Below, piece after piece: positions 55,101 to 64,000 of a stretch of 64,000 nucleotides of DNA. Source of the DNA: Cydia pomonella (taxonomy: Eukaryota > Arthropoda > Insecta > Lepidoptera > Tortricidae); assembly GCF_033807575.1 (NCBI RefSeq), contig NC_084729.1, positions 124,001 through 188,000 of the forward strand, in the 5' to 3' direction. Below the pieces are notes generated by a model. The model saw nothing but the letters and a program-made list of their open reading frames with translations, made no database searches and was not told the origin of the DNA. How positions within the stretch are numbered: position 1 is the stretch's first letter; each line of letters begins with the position of its first letter. The position numbers and the translations under genes are program-made.

Positions 55101-58100
55101 GTAATGGGAATGAAGCAAGTTTTTATTCGGGTTGAGAAACATTATCTCCGAACTAAGAAGGCTCTGCAATAGGGGGAACCACGGTTGCGATGGCCAAAAA
55201 GGAAACACTAATATTCCATTTGCTTGATCGTCTACGATCTTTCTAAGGCATTTTAAAATTAACGAAAAAGGGGGAAAGGCGTAAAAATATTTTTTACTCC
55301 AGTTAATTGTAAATGCGTCGACCGCTATCGCATCTGGGTCGCATTTCCATGACACAAAATTTTGGCATTTTGCATTGGAACGAGAAGCAAATAAGTCTAT
55401 TGTTGGTTTACCAAACCGGTGTACTATAGATTCAAACGCTCTGTCCGAAAGTTCCCATTCGGTGTCAGGGTTAACTATTTTTCTAGACTCTGGATCTGCA
55501 ATATTTTCTTTTGTATTTATATATGATGCAAAGATCAATATATTTCGCTTCTCGCACCATTGCCAAATTGTACGAGACAAATCGTTTAGGTGTGGAAACT
55601 GTATGCCCCCCATGCGATTTATATAACTTATAGCGGTCGTGTTATCAACCCGCAACAAAATTGCACAATTAGTAATATTTTTTGCAAAGCTCTTTAATCC
55701 GAGGTAGACAGCCAGTAATTCTAAATAATTAATATGAGAATCTCGTTCTGAAGATTTCCACGTGCCATTAATCTTATTTTTCCCACAAACCGCACCCCAA
55801 CCTGAGTTGGATGCGTCACTGTAAATTTCGAGTTGAAAATTAGGATTTCTCATGTAATTATTTGATGAACTAATATTATTTAACCACCAGTTAAGATCGT
55901 CCAGTATGGTACTAGAAGGTTTCATTTTAGCTTCAAAATTATCGTTATTTTTTAATAACTCGAGATATTTTTGCCTTTCTAAGTTTTTTGTATAAACCCA
56001 ACCATATTTTACAGCGGGACAGGCTGACACTAAAACTCCGATGAGTTGTGAGAACTCCCGAATGGTACATTTAGGGAGCCTTAGAAATTTACGAGCCAAT
56101 TGTGCAATTTTGTTTCGTTTATCTTCGGGTAAGGCAATGGTCAAATTTTGGGTATAAAAGTTAAACCCTAAAAATTTACAAGTCTGTTCTGGATGTAAGG
56201 AACTCTTGTCGTAATTGATAACAAATCCTAGACATTGCAATAGCTTTAAGGTTTCCTTAACATTATTAAGACATTCTTGAAAAGAGTCTCCTATGCACAG
56301 AATGTCGTCCAAATAAATGACAGATTTGAGACCTCGCGATCTCAAATTAGACATCACTTCTTTCATTATCTTTGTAAATACTCTAGGGGCTACAGATAAA
56401 CCATATGGCATGGATGTAAATTCATATGTCAGATTATTAAATTGAAATCTCAAGTACTTTCTGTCATTTATATTTATAGGTATAAGCAGATATGCTTCTG
56501 TCAAATCTATTGTGGCTAAAAAACCATTTTGAGGAATGAGTTTTGAGGCCGTGCGATAATCCTCCATCTTAAAATGACAGGGAGTAATAAATTTATTGAG
56601 ACCTCTTAAATTTAGGATAAAACGCTTTCCTCCGTTAGGTTTTGGGGCAAGAAAAATCTTAGATATATATTGGTTTTTGACCTTAGGGCACTCAGATATG
56701 GCTCCTAAATCTAACAGCTTTTGTATAGCTAATTTCATATCAGCGACTTCATTTTGTTCAAGCGTGTTTGACGGAACAAATGTTTGTTTTACGTCTGAGT
56801 TAAATGGGATTGAGTAGCCATGTCTGACCCAGTCCAAAACCATGTCGTTCGATGTTATTTTTAGCCAACAGTTATAATAATGACTTATTCGGCCGGCATG
56901 TACCTGCGTTACGGTGCATGGGCACGTGTCTTGGTCGCGGGAGATGTCTTGGCCGCTTGTGGAGCTGGAAACGTCCGACGGGTGTAATTCGTCTGCCTGC
57001 GAGCACCTCTCCGCCCCCCCCTGTTCGACGCGTAACGAGGGGGCGCTGACCAGTTTCCCGAGTATGACGCTCGACTTGTCGACGGCTGTGCTGGCGTGGG
57101 TTTCTTTGGGGACGTTTTCTTGATTTGAAGACCTTGTTTTTCAATGGTCTTAGCCGCCTTGATTTTTTCGCCCAATTTATTGCCAAATAGGGTATCATCA
57201 CGTTCTGTATCTTGAATAACTTGCAAGAACGTCTTATCGAGACTAGGAGTGATGAGTTTTATGCGACTCTGAGTAGATGACGCATGGAGGTCACACAGAA
57301 TGCGGCAGCCGTTACTGAGGTGTTTCATAGCTTCGATTCCGTTGGCATCGACACATTTAATTAGTATATCCATGGCCCTGTTGACGGCAGCGATCCCATG
57401 GCCGAGTTGTTGCTGCGTTGTGGCTAGATTTTTATCTCGGTTCCGGACCATATCGGGTACGGCTGCTGAAATTTCCACGTTTAATTTTGGTGCCTGTAAC
57501 AGTCGACAGTTGTCGGGAACCAAATAGTCTTTTTGTATTTTATCTTTGGTTTCCTTCGTCATACCTTTTTTGAGTAACGGTAACCAAAGTTTCGTTAAAT
57601 TGTCGTGGATTTTTTCGCCATACTCGGGGCTAGCCTCGGTCGACTCCCCGAGAGCCAGCAGCATGTCCGGATCGAGCTCGGGTTGAGCTGATGACAAGGG
57701 TAAATCTGCCTGATTTTCAGGTGCAGGAATCCCGTTATTATGATCTGGCATCGGTACATCATTTTTATGTTCCGGTACGGGATTTTCGATGTTTAACTGT
57801 GGTTCCTGTATAATAGGATCATGAGCCGGTACGGAACCGTCTGGATTTTGTTCCATTACAACATCTAAAACGAAAAAGAAGTGATTATTACATTTTATGA
57901 AAAATATTTTCTCTTGGGGGTAGGTTGCGAAAATATTTGTGTCGCAGAGTAACGCGCATCTACTTAAGACTGCGCGCATTGTTCTGCTTATTAACATCGT
58001 TGGAGACTCGCGGTCAACCCCGATGGTTATGTGATCATAGTTAGAGACTCGCAGTCAATCCCTATGTCGGCTCATTTTAATCACTTCTTAACACCAAATA

Positions 58101-61100
58101 ATATATAAACAAACTTACCTTCATCTTCCGATGAAGACGAATCATAAATTATCCTGTATCGTCTTTTATGATCCTCTAGTCTTTTAATTTTTTCACGGTA
58201 ATAATTTAACTTTTCTTTAGCTGTGCGCTTCGACATTTTTGTCGTAACCGTGAGCAACTATAACGGTGGAACGAACGGAAAGGGTAGGGGAACGAATGAC
58301 TGAACTAAAAATCAGTTCAATAGTCAATTGACTGTCTCTTAATATCGTGCAAAAGTCGCCTGTAGGTTTAAAGGACTACCTGGTAAATGTTATATCTGAA
58401 GAATGAAACGAACGAAATATAATTATTATTATAAACTTTATTGCACATCAGAAATGGTACAAATGGCGAACCTAATGCCCCATGGCATTCTCTACCAGTC
58501 AACTATTCTGCTTAAGGTGCAGAAGGTTCAGAAAACAGAGTTTTTAAAACGTCGTAGTTCGTAGCGCTTTTTTTTATCACAATGCTGCCATAAATTTAAT
58601 TAGCAATCTTGAGGCCGTTCGAATTTCGAAATTCGCATCCTGAGTTTTTTGATTTTCGCTGGATAGAATAAAATCACAAACATAGGTCTAAATGCCTTTT
58701 AAAAATTTGTAATCAATTATGCACAAAGCTAAATATATGAAAATTGCTTCTAAAAATCGGCAATACCATGTTTGAGGGAACGTATTAATTACTTTTTTTA
58801 TTTATTTAAATTTAAATGATTCCGCGCTTCCATCTCGTTGACGCTTATGTTGAGTCATAGAACACGAACTTTACAAAATTAATTTCTTTATAGTTAACTT
58901 CGTTAATACCTAAGGGCCACTTGCACCATCCCACTAGGCCGGGGTTAACCGGTTGAACCGTTAATCCTGTGTCAAATTGTATTGGTAACTGTGGTAACTC
59001 CGGGTTTAACCCGTTAATCCCGGGTTGGTGGGATGATGCAAGTGGGGCTAAGAGTGCTATTTTCACAGGACACGGTGGTGGTGCTGGTGGCGCCGGGAAT
59101 GTCGCTCACTTAGCCACCGGAGGTGCTGGAGGTAACCAAGTACACTAGCTTCTGTCCACGGCTTTGTCTGCTATGATCCCCGGGGCTCAAACTACTATCC
59201 GTTCGCTTTAAGTTGGTCGTGATGGTTGATCGGTTGGCTTAAGTTGGTCGGCTTGTAGGTGCTTACGTAACCTTCTTTTTAAAAAGAATTTGCTATGTGC
59301 TAGAGGGAGATCAATCCGATGATGAGCTGCCTGAAGGGCGAAAGAGTTGGATATACTTTTTTACCGTCGGTAGTTCTATATTTTGACTCTTGACTATGGC
59401 TTGCCTTAGCCGGCGGTACAGAGTGGAGTCGCGAGAGCTGGGTGCCCGAGGATGTGGAGATGTAAGTGGCGAGTTGGCTATATGCTCAATGTCCAGTGAC
59501 TAATCTCTACCCTCAGCCCTCACACCGGTGTTGCCATCTTAGATGTCGCTTTTTGAGGAGGCGCATCTTGTGGGGGAAAGTCACCGTCTGCCGGAAATAT
59601 AATTGCATACCGTTCTATTAGGCAGGCGTTCGGTTTTTTATTCCACAGTCTTTATACCCTGGCGGGTGCTGTCTCTGCGTGTGGCCCCATGGCACGGGCA
59701 AGGGCAGCATCCGCCCGCTGAACCACTTACATTTCATTAGTGTCAAAAGGGCTTCTAAGTATTGACTTCGCCTTGGCACACGTCTCCCAAATGTACGGAG
59801 AAAAAAAAACACATTTACTGTATTTTATATATTTATTTCTTGTTCCTAGGTCTTCCCTGTGCTGGTGGTGCTGGCAATGTTGTAGGAGGAGCTGGTGGAG
59901 GTAACACAATAATAGGCAGAATACAGAGGCAAACAAAGGCATTGCCGGTCGAACGAGGCCTTTTTAGGGTTCCGCAGTGAACTAGGAACCCTTAGGCTAC
60001 GTACAAGCGGCTTGCTTAGCGTCTAGACCTAGAGCCTAGTGGCTTGCATCCTGTGCGGATGTAGACGGAAGAAACAAATACGTTTGTTTACTTCGATACA
60101 CTCTAAGCGACTAGTTAGGCGCCAAGTCGTCCGTGCGGCCGCTCGCGAAGATTCTAGAATGTTGCTGATCGTCATGTTATACTAAGCTACCCGCCAGGTG
60201 ACTCGCTAGGCTCTAGAAAGCTGCCTGTGTGTGGCCGTAGCCTTATATTTTTACCATGCCCGTCTGTGGCTTTGCTCTATGATCGTAGTTGATAACGCTG
60301 AAATTTGCATGGATACATAAATCAATCATGCCGTGCCGACATACAAGTAAAATAAAAAGTAGCTAAAACATGTTTTTCATCACATTTGCTCATATGCCAG
60401 CCATGCAATACATAGATTTGGGCCAGCCATGGGCATATTGGGCTTAATGTATGTTTATATATTAGTTTCGCTTTTAAAATACTGACGTTTATTTTTGTTG
60501 TGTATATTTAACTTTATTAATATAAAAGCTGTGTCAAATATTTTTACACAATTTTCAATCGTGGCTGAATGCCGGATAGGTCTGTGTCTTCAATGCCTAA
60601 CCTGTGAAAAATGTCATCGTATCAATTATTTCGTTTTAAGTGGCTGTACTTTTAAAGTCCAGTGTCACCTCTCTGCCCTCAGCTTACACCGGTGACCTCG
60701 AGCCATCTTAGATATCGCTTTAATGTGCGACCAGACTGCAGCTTAAAAAACTGTCACGATACGGAATCGCAGTAACGCGTCCTATGCGTACCGTTTTTGA
60801 CGCATGCTCCCCACACCGCTGTTTAAAAAACGGTGACGGTACGGAATCGCAGTGACGTGCTTCACGCGAATCTTTTTTGTTCGCAAAACAGTTGCGTCTT
60901 TTACGTCACCGGTGTGGTGTCTGCCATAAGATCTCCGTGTAATATTTTTTGCGATTTTTACGCAGATCAATTTACGGTGCGTCAGCGTATTTTAAGCAGC
61001 GATGTGGGGAGCATGCGTCAAAAGCGGTACGCATCCGACGCGTCACTGCGATTCCGTATCGTGATCGTTTTTTATGCTGCGGTCTGGTCGCACCTTTATT

Positions 61101-63974
61101 TGGGGGCCATCTTGTGGAAGCAAGTCACCGACTGTCGCAAATAAAATTGTATACCGTTTTATTAGGCAAGCGCCTATAGTCTTTATGGGTGATGCCTCAG
61201 CGTGCGTCCCATGACACAAGCAAGGGCAGCATCCGTTCGGTGTACCACTTACATTTCATTAAAGTGTCAAAATGGCGTCTACGTGTTGACTTCGGCTCCG
61301 CGCACGCCTATCAAAGGTACGGAGAAAAAAACACACTTAATGTATTTTATATGTTTATTTCTTGTTCCTAGGTGTGCCCGGCGCTGGTGGAGCTGGCGGT
61401 GCTGGTGGTGTTGGTGGTGTTGGTAATGCTGTAGGAGGAGCTGGTGGAGGTAATAAAATAAAAGGTAGAATACAACGGGGGATAAGGCATTGCCGATCGA
61501 ACGAGACCATTTTTAGGCTCCCGTGGTAAAAAATAATTTGTTTATTTTCATTTCAAGTACAGTCAGAACTCAGTTACAATCTCTAAAAATTCAATATTCA
61601 AAATTCAAAAAAATATTCTGCAAGTAGGCCTCAAGGGCTCTTTTACAAGTCATGTACAACATTTATAGTAACATCATATAGTGACATGAAAAATTCATAA
61701 CAACATTTATAAATACAACAGCCAATACCTGGGTAAACATTACATTATAATAATCTTAAAATAAATAATTACTACAATACAATAGAGATGTATAGTCTCT
61801 ATGGTTAAAAACACATTAAATCTGGAGATGTAAAAGGTCCCCAATGTCAGAGTACTAATACTAATAAAATTTGGAGGTGTAAAGTCTCTCCAAGTGTCAA
61901 AATAATAAAATTATAAAATTTATACTAAATAAATAAACCGCGTCTGGACTGTCTATATTTGGAGATTATCTTAACTAAAAGCCTTAATTATATAAGTAAG
62001 GTCAGCTAGGTACCTTTATAGTTTCGCCATGTCCGTCTGTGTGTCCGTCCGTGGTTCTGTGATCGTTAGTGAGAACGCTGTAATTTGCATGGATATATCT
62101 GTGGATATAAAAAACAATTATGCCGTGCCGAGATACAGGTATAATAAAAACCGGCCAAGTGCGAGTCGGACTCGCACTGGAAGGGTTCCGTACCATTATC
62201 TATAAAAACGGTCACCCATCCAAGTACTGACCCCGCCCGACGTTGCTTAACTTCGGTGATTGTATGAGAACCTCGAGATTGGACAGAAATATTTATTTTA
62301 TTCTGTTTTTAGTATTTGTTGTTATAGCGGCAACAGAAATACATAATCTGCAGAAATTTCAACTGGCTAATTATCATGGTTCATGCCTGGTGACAGACCG
62401 ACGGACGGACAGCGGAGTCTCAGTAATGGGGTCCCGTTTCACCCTTTGGGTACGGAACCCTAAAAAATAGCTAAAACATTTTTTTTCGGCACCTCCTCTA
62501 CATGTAAGACTTGAATAGTTATAGCAAAGAGAATTTGAAATAGAGGTGGATTGTGGATTGTCAAAGAAATCTTTGTAGCCACGTAAATTTACTGCCTTTT
62601 TTATTATTTTTTATTTTATGACGTAGTAAAATAAACTACTTACTAGATTTCGTTCAAACCAATTTTCGGTGGAAGTTTGCATGGTAATGTACATCATATA
62701 TTTTTTTTTTGGTTTATCATTCTCTTATTTTAGAAGTTACAGAGGGGGGGGGGGGGGACACATTTTACCACTTTGGAAGTGTCTCTCGCGCAAGCTATTA
62801 AGTTTAGAAAAAATTATATTAGAAACCTCAATATCATTTTTAAGACCTATCCATAGATACTATAACCTATGGGTTTGATGAAAAAAAATTTTTAAGTTGC
62901 AGTTCTAAGTATGGGGAACCCCCAAAATTTATTGTTTTTTTTTTTTTCTATTTTTGTGTGAAAATCTTAATGCGGTTCATAGAATACATCTACTTACCAA
63001 GTTTGAACAGTATAGTTCTTATAGTTTTGGAAAAAAAGTGGCTGTGACATAATCGGACAGACAGACGGACATGACGAACCCATAAGGGTTCCGTTTTTTT
63101 GCCATTTGGCTACGGAACCCTAAAAAGGCGCAAAGAAACTGTAAACAGTGTTTCAGTTGTCGGAGGTGAGACAGTCAACATCTCCTGTGTACTGTTATAT
63201 TTATTTGCGTATTTATTTTTGCGGTGGGAGAGGGGAACATTAATTGCATGTAAAAATACGCAAGTAAGTATAACGGGTTGGCACTGATTGACTAACACAT
63301 TGTTTTGCGGATTAGCAAAGTAATATTTTTGTATAATTCAAATCACAGGAGTTGCAAAACCAACCAAAATCAGTAATGAGGGACCGACAAAGAAGAATAA
63401 CAGGCACATGTCAGTCACAAAGTAAAAAAAAAACATACAAATTCTAAAGGATAGATAGATACCGAATACAAAAACAGGCGGGTTAATGTACGAAATTCTA
63501 CGTGCTTAGTTTACTTATGCCAGTTATGCCTTTTTGTAAAAAAAAACTTTTATTTATTATAATTATTTTTTATTTATTTATCAGGCGTCATTGGAGCTGT
63601 AACCGGCCTCGCTAAAGGCGTCATCAACACCAAAATGGCCATCCTCAACTCCGCTCTCGGAGGCCTCGGTGGAGTGGGCGCCGGCCTCGGCGGCCTCAAA
63701 GGTAAAGCTGTAGGCGTTCCAGCTAATGTGTTTGGGGGTGCCGGCGGAGCAGGCGGGTTCCCGGGTGAGGCTCGTATTTAATATTGTTCTCTCCAAGGCT
63801 TCGGCCACGGTGTGGGCACTAGCTTCGGCGGCCTCGCGGGTAAAGCTATAGGCGTCCCAGCTGTTGTGCTTTGAGGTACCGGCAGAGCAGGTGGCTTCTT
63901 GGGTGAGGCTTGTATTGAATGTTGTTGTCTAGGAGTGGGCCTCGTTGTGGGCGCCAGCCTCGCTGGCCGTTATG
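52161..63974 (+). CDS. Secreted glycine-rich protein gene with short phase-1 exons; continues past the window
   Basis: Exons: 52161-52190, 53159-53201, 59069-59131, 59850-59900, 61372-61449, 63585-63701 (or to 63764), 63798-63839, 63933-63974, then off the edge. Exons 1-2 give MKGLLVLVSMVAFASC, a typical signal peptide. After it every exon is phase 1/1, so exons can be added or skipped without shifting the frame. The mature part is Gly/Ala rich (GAGGAGNV, GGAGGVGGVG) until exon 6, which is more ordinary (VIGAVTGLAKGVINTKMAI) and then glycine-rich again. Composition suggests a structural extracellular protein such as cuticle, eggshell or silk-associated material, or a glycine-rich immune peptide. 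I cannot tell which. The 5.9-kb intron 2 contains a DIRS element, and introns 4-5 lie in a duplicated segment. Exon 7-8 use is predicted from splice motifs only. Confidence 0.75.
52300..52440 (+). mobile_element. LINE 3' tail in intron 1
   Basis: Matches 26140-26280 (GGTTGTCTGGAAGAG start, GTGCCAATAAAGAGTATTC end), followed by a TCTA microsatellite. Confidence 0.75.
52521..52640. mobile_element. 120-bp palindromic MITE in intron 1
   Basis: Inverted ends AAAGGGCCCACCGATT-type, with a long stem containing CGCCGGACGATATCGGCCTG. Confidence 0.85.
53030..53120 (-). mobile_element. Interspersed repeat F fragment
   Basis: Minus-strand match to 22720-22830, ending about 40 bases before the exon 2 acceptor. 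Confidence 0.6.
53395..53465 (+). mobile_element. tRNA-like SINE head
   Basis: Begins GTCTCGGTAGCTCAGTGGAC, related to 30908-30985, but the T arm is degraded. Confidence 0.45.
53516..53725 (+). repeat. DIRS left inverted terminal repeat
   Basis: Starts AGATGATCAAACGAAC. From 53566 to 53725 it is the complement of 58245-58425. The first 50 bases are unique to this end and are found again only in the internal complementary region. Confidence 0.85.
53785..53905 (-). repeat. DIRS internal complementary region
   Basis: Contains the complement of the left end (through TCGTTTGATCATCT) directly joined to the complement of the right end (ATTATATTTCGTTCG). This fixes the element boundaries to within two or three bases and mirrors the circle junction. 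Confidence 0.85.
54076..54999 (-). CDS. DIRS tyrosine recombinase (307 aa)
   Basis: Site-specific recombinase that would integrate the circular DNA copy. Catalytic residues visible: R136 (AHRVQTL), H247-x-x-R250 (HSVRH), W273 and the nucleophile Y284 (FARFYNRPL). Full length for the family and free of stops. It starts six bases after the end of the RT frame, so it may be reached by reinitiation or frameshift. Annotated as ordinary retrotransposon content, not a host gene. Confidence 0.92.
   Translation of the reverse strand: MLASLSDKTIQQYEVTYKLWWQFCTVNSIEIFNPPKSTILSFLTEQFNKNCAYGTLNSHRSALSLLLGDSVGPDDCVKRLLKGAYKQRPNGPKYNHTWDPQVVLNRVSHWYPNTSISLELLSKKLVTLLAICTAHRVQTLSLIKIENIVITTNGVKVGITDIIKTSAVGREQPVLFLPYFKDNVSICPATTLRDYIFVTKNKRVDSIGRLLLTYKTPHRPATSQTISRWIKNVLSESGIDMTVFSAHSVRHAATSAASRAGVSVDTIRRTAGWTSASTSFARFYNRPLSDEGLFARSVCLPNTSDNP
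55005..56843 (-). CDS. DIRS reverse transcriptase / RNase H (612 aa)
   Basis: RT with motif A (TIDL, D113), SMPYGL, and catalytic YLDD at 177-180; RNase H with D343 (YSDAS), E375 and D400 (VDNTTA). The C-terminal 150 residues (IDLFASRSNAK, FPPFSLI, PFWPSQPWFP) correspond to the conserved region found after RNase H in DIRS elements and sometimes described as methyltransferase-like. The frame is intact. The ATG used is the first in frame after the gag stop 66 bases upstream. Confidence 0.92.
   Translation of the reverse strand: MVLDWVRHGYSIPFNSDVKQTFVPSNTLEQNEVADMKLAIQKLLDLGAISECPKVKNQYISKIFLAPKPNGGKRFILNLRGLNKFITPCHFKMEDYRTASKLIPQNGFLATIDLTEAYLLIPININDRKYLRFQFNNLTYEFTSMPYGLSVAPRVFTKIMKEVMSNLRSRGLKSVIYLDDILCIGDSFQECLNNVKETLKLLQCLGFVINYDKSSLHPEQTCKFLGFNFYTQNLTIALPEDKRNKIAQLARKFLRLPKCTIREFSQLIGVLVSACPAVKYGWVYTKNLERQKYLELLKNNDNFEAKMKPSSTILDDLNWWLNNISSSNNYMRNPNFQLEIYSDASNSGWGAVCGKNKINGTWKSSERDSHINYLELLAVYLGLKSFAKNITNCAILLRVDNTTAISYINRMGGIQFPHLNDLSRTIWQWCEKRNILIFASYINTKENIADPESRKIVNPDTEWELSDRAFESIVHRFGKPTIDLFASRSNAKCQNFVSWKCDPDAIAVDAFTINWSKKYFYAFPPFSLILKCLRKIVDDQANGILVFPFWPSQPWFPLLQSLLSSEIMFLNPNKNLLHSHYRDCHPLHNGLTLGVAKLCNSPSVEEAPHQRL
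56909..58236 (-). CDS. DIRS gag-like protein, two exons
   Basis: Exon 1, 58236-58119: ATG and 39 codons of a highly charged coiled-coil-like start (AKEKLNYYREKIKRLEDHK) ending in an acidic SSSSEDE run, then a GTAAGT donor in phase 1. Exon 2, 57864-56909: acceptor TTCTTTTTCGTTTTAG, then 317 codons to TAA, with a Pro/acidic segment and an Arg/Gly-rich C-terminus likely to bind nucleic acid. The 253-base intron is inferred from splice signals and matching phase. The unspliced frame from 57997 lacks the basic start. About 357 residues in all. Confidence 0.7.
58245..58425 (-). repeat. DIRS right inverted terminal repeat
   Basis: Complement of 53566-53725, ending CGAACGAAATATAAT. Confidence 0.85.
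58426..58913. other. Intron 2 sequence right of the DIRS element
   Basis: Begins with an A-poor repeat scrap (58440-58560, possible LINE tail) and AT-rich sequence. No exon accepted. Confidence 0.4.
58914..59048. mobile_element. 135-bp MITE with TAA duplication next to exon 3
   Basis: Ends GGGCCACTTGCACCATCCCA / complement, flanked by TAA at 58911-58913 and 59049-59051. It ends 20 bases before exon 3, so the region just upstream of the acceptor is transposon-derived. Confidence 0.9.
59510..59905 (+). repeat. Duplicated segment, copy 1 (contains exon 4)
   Basis: Matches 60665-60724 plus 61094-61455 once the MITE in copy 2 is removed (shared CACCGGTG, GCAAGGGCAGCATCCG, CACTTACATTTCATTA and TTCTTGTTCCTAG blocks). 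It ends with exon 4 and its donor. Confidence 0.75.
60665..61455 (+). repeat. Duplicated segment, copy 2 (contains exon 5), interrupted by a MITE
   Basis: Collinear with 59510-59905. The extra length is the element at 60725-61093. Exon 5 has nine more codons than exon 4, made of added GGVGG repeats. Confidence 0.75.
60725..61093. mobile_element. 369-bp inverted-repeat element
   Basis: Ends GTGCGACCAGACTGCAGC / complement with one mismatch, flanked by CTTTAAT / CTTTATT. It contains two internal copies of a TAAAAAACGGTGACG-like block and their complements. Confidence 0.8.
61500..63584. other. Intron 5, repeat-filled
   Basis: 62150-62470 is repeat G and 62613-63126 repeat J. A fragment near 63232-63330 matches 31620-31700. 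No extra exon accepted. Confidence 0.55.
62613..63126 (+). mobile_element. Interspersed repeat J
   Basis: Second copy of 40075-40632, including the poly-G tract (62744-62757). Confidence 0.8.
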
Positions 63975-64000
63975 GTAACGCCGTGGAAGTCCCAGCTAAT
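63663..64000 (+). repeat. 135-bp tandem repeat containing exons 6-end, 7 and 8
   Basis: Units start near 63663, at 63798 and at 63933. Each contains a GGTAAAGC/GGTAACGC element that can be read either as Gly-Lys(Asn)-Ala codons or as a splice donor, followed by a GTCCCAGCTAAT-type block. Exons 7 and 8, as predicted, are exactly 42 nt each. The second unit has a TGA in the would-be coding read-through. Confidence 0.75.

Larger units (their letters stand above)
53516..58423 (-). mobile_element. DIRS-type tyrosine-recombinase retrotransposon, apparently complete
   Basis: 4.9-kb minus-strand element with gag, RT/RNase H and tyrosine recombinase frames, all open. It has no LTRs. Instead it has inverted terminal repeats (53566-53725 pairs with 58245-58425) and an internal complementary region (53785-53905) that contains the complement of both extreme ends fused together, as expected for the circular DIRS intermediate. 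No target duplication is visible, as usual for this class. It lies in intron 2 of the glycine-rich gene, antisense to it. Intact frames plus intact ends suggest recent activity. Confidence 0.92.

Noticed and set aside
61422..61440. Glycine-rich exon as a chance simple repeat
   Set aside because: The exon has clean acceptor and donor, the right phase and a duplicated partner at 59850-59900.
1..64000. CRISPR arrays, bacterial operons or riboswitches
   Set aside because: The short direct repeats found are minisatellites without spacers, and gene structure is eukaryotic.

Overview
The window looks like an intron-rich, AT-rich insect nuclear locus, most likely from a moth or butterfly. It contains no bacterial-type operons. 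Protein-coding DNA is split into short exons with GT..AG boundaries and matching phases. Most of the rest is transposon debris: tRNA-derived SINEs, LINE 3' ends, many short inverted-repeat elements (MITEs), a Copia element, a mariner fragment and a DIRS element. The taxon is an inference from this repeat landscape and gene style, not from a recognised marker gene.

Layout. 1-7.1 kb: a minus-strand Copia retrotransposon running off the left edge, with one in-frame stop codon and a 3.3 kb inverted-repeat DNA transposon inserted between its primer-binding site and start codon. 8.5-8.95 kb: a 57-bp minisatellite. 9.2-15.6 kb (+): a nine-exon gene (5' end not found) for a cysteine-containing protein of at least 432 residues, built from two copies of one module with the same intron positions. 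19.8-36.0 kb (-): an array of small one-exon or two-exon units, each encoding a single membrane helix. Six are clearly paralogous, about 2 kb apart, and share the acceptor phase and a GTGCGTA-like donor at the end of the exon; two others form a second family. 37.5-38.9 kb: two nested TTA/TAA-duplicating transposons. 42.5-48.4 kb (-): a four-exon gene for a 119-residue protein with two hydrophobic segments, with extra candidate first exons at 49.2-49.4 kb. 52.1 kb to the right edge (+): a gene with a TATA box and signal peptide whose short phase-1 exons encode a secreted glycine-rich protein. Its second intron hosts a complete-looking DIRS-type tyrosine-recombinase retrotransposon (53.5-58.4 kb).

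Common themes: the host genes encode secreted or membrane proteins made of small symmetric-phase exons, and all three loci show exon or segment duplication (duplicated module in gene 1, tandem membrane-helix exons, tandem glycine-rich exons). Nested transposons with visible target-site duplications give a relative insertion order at several places. No host gene could be assigned a known family or symbol from sequence alone.
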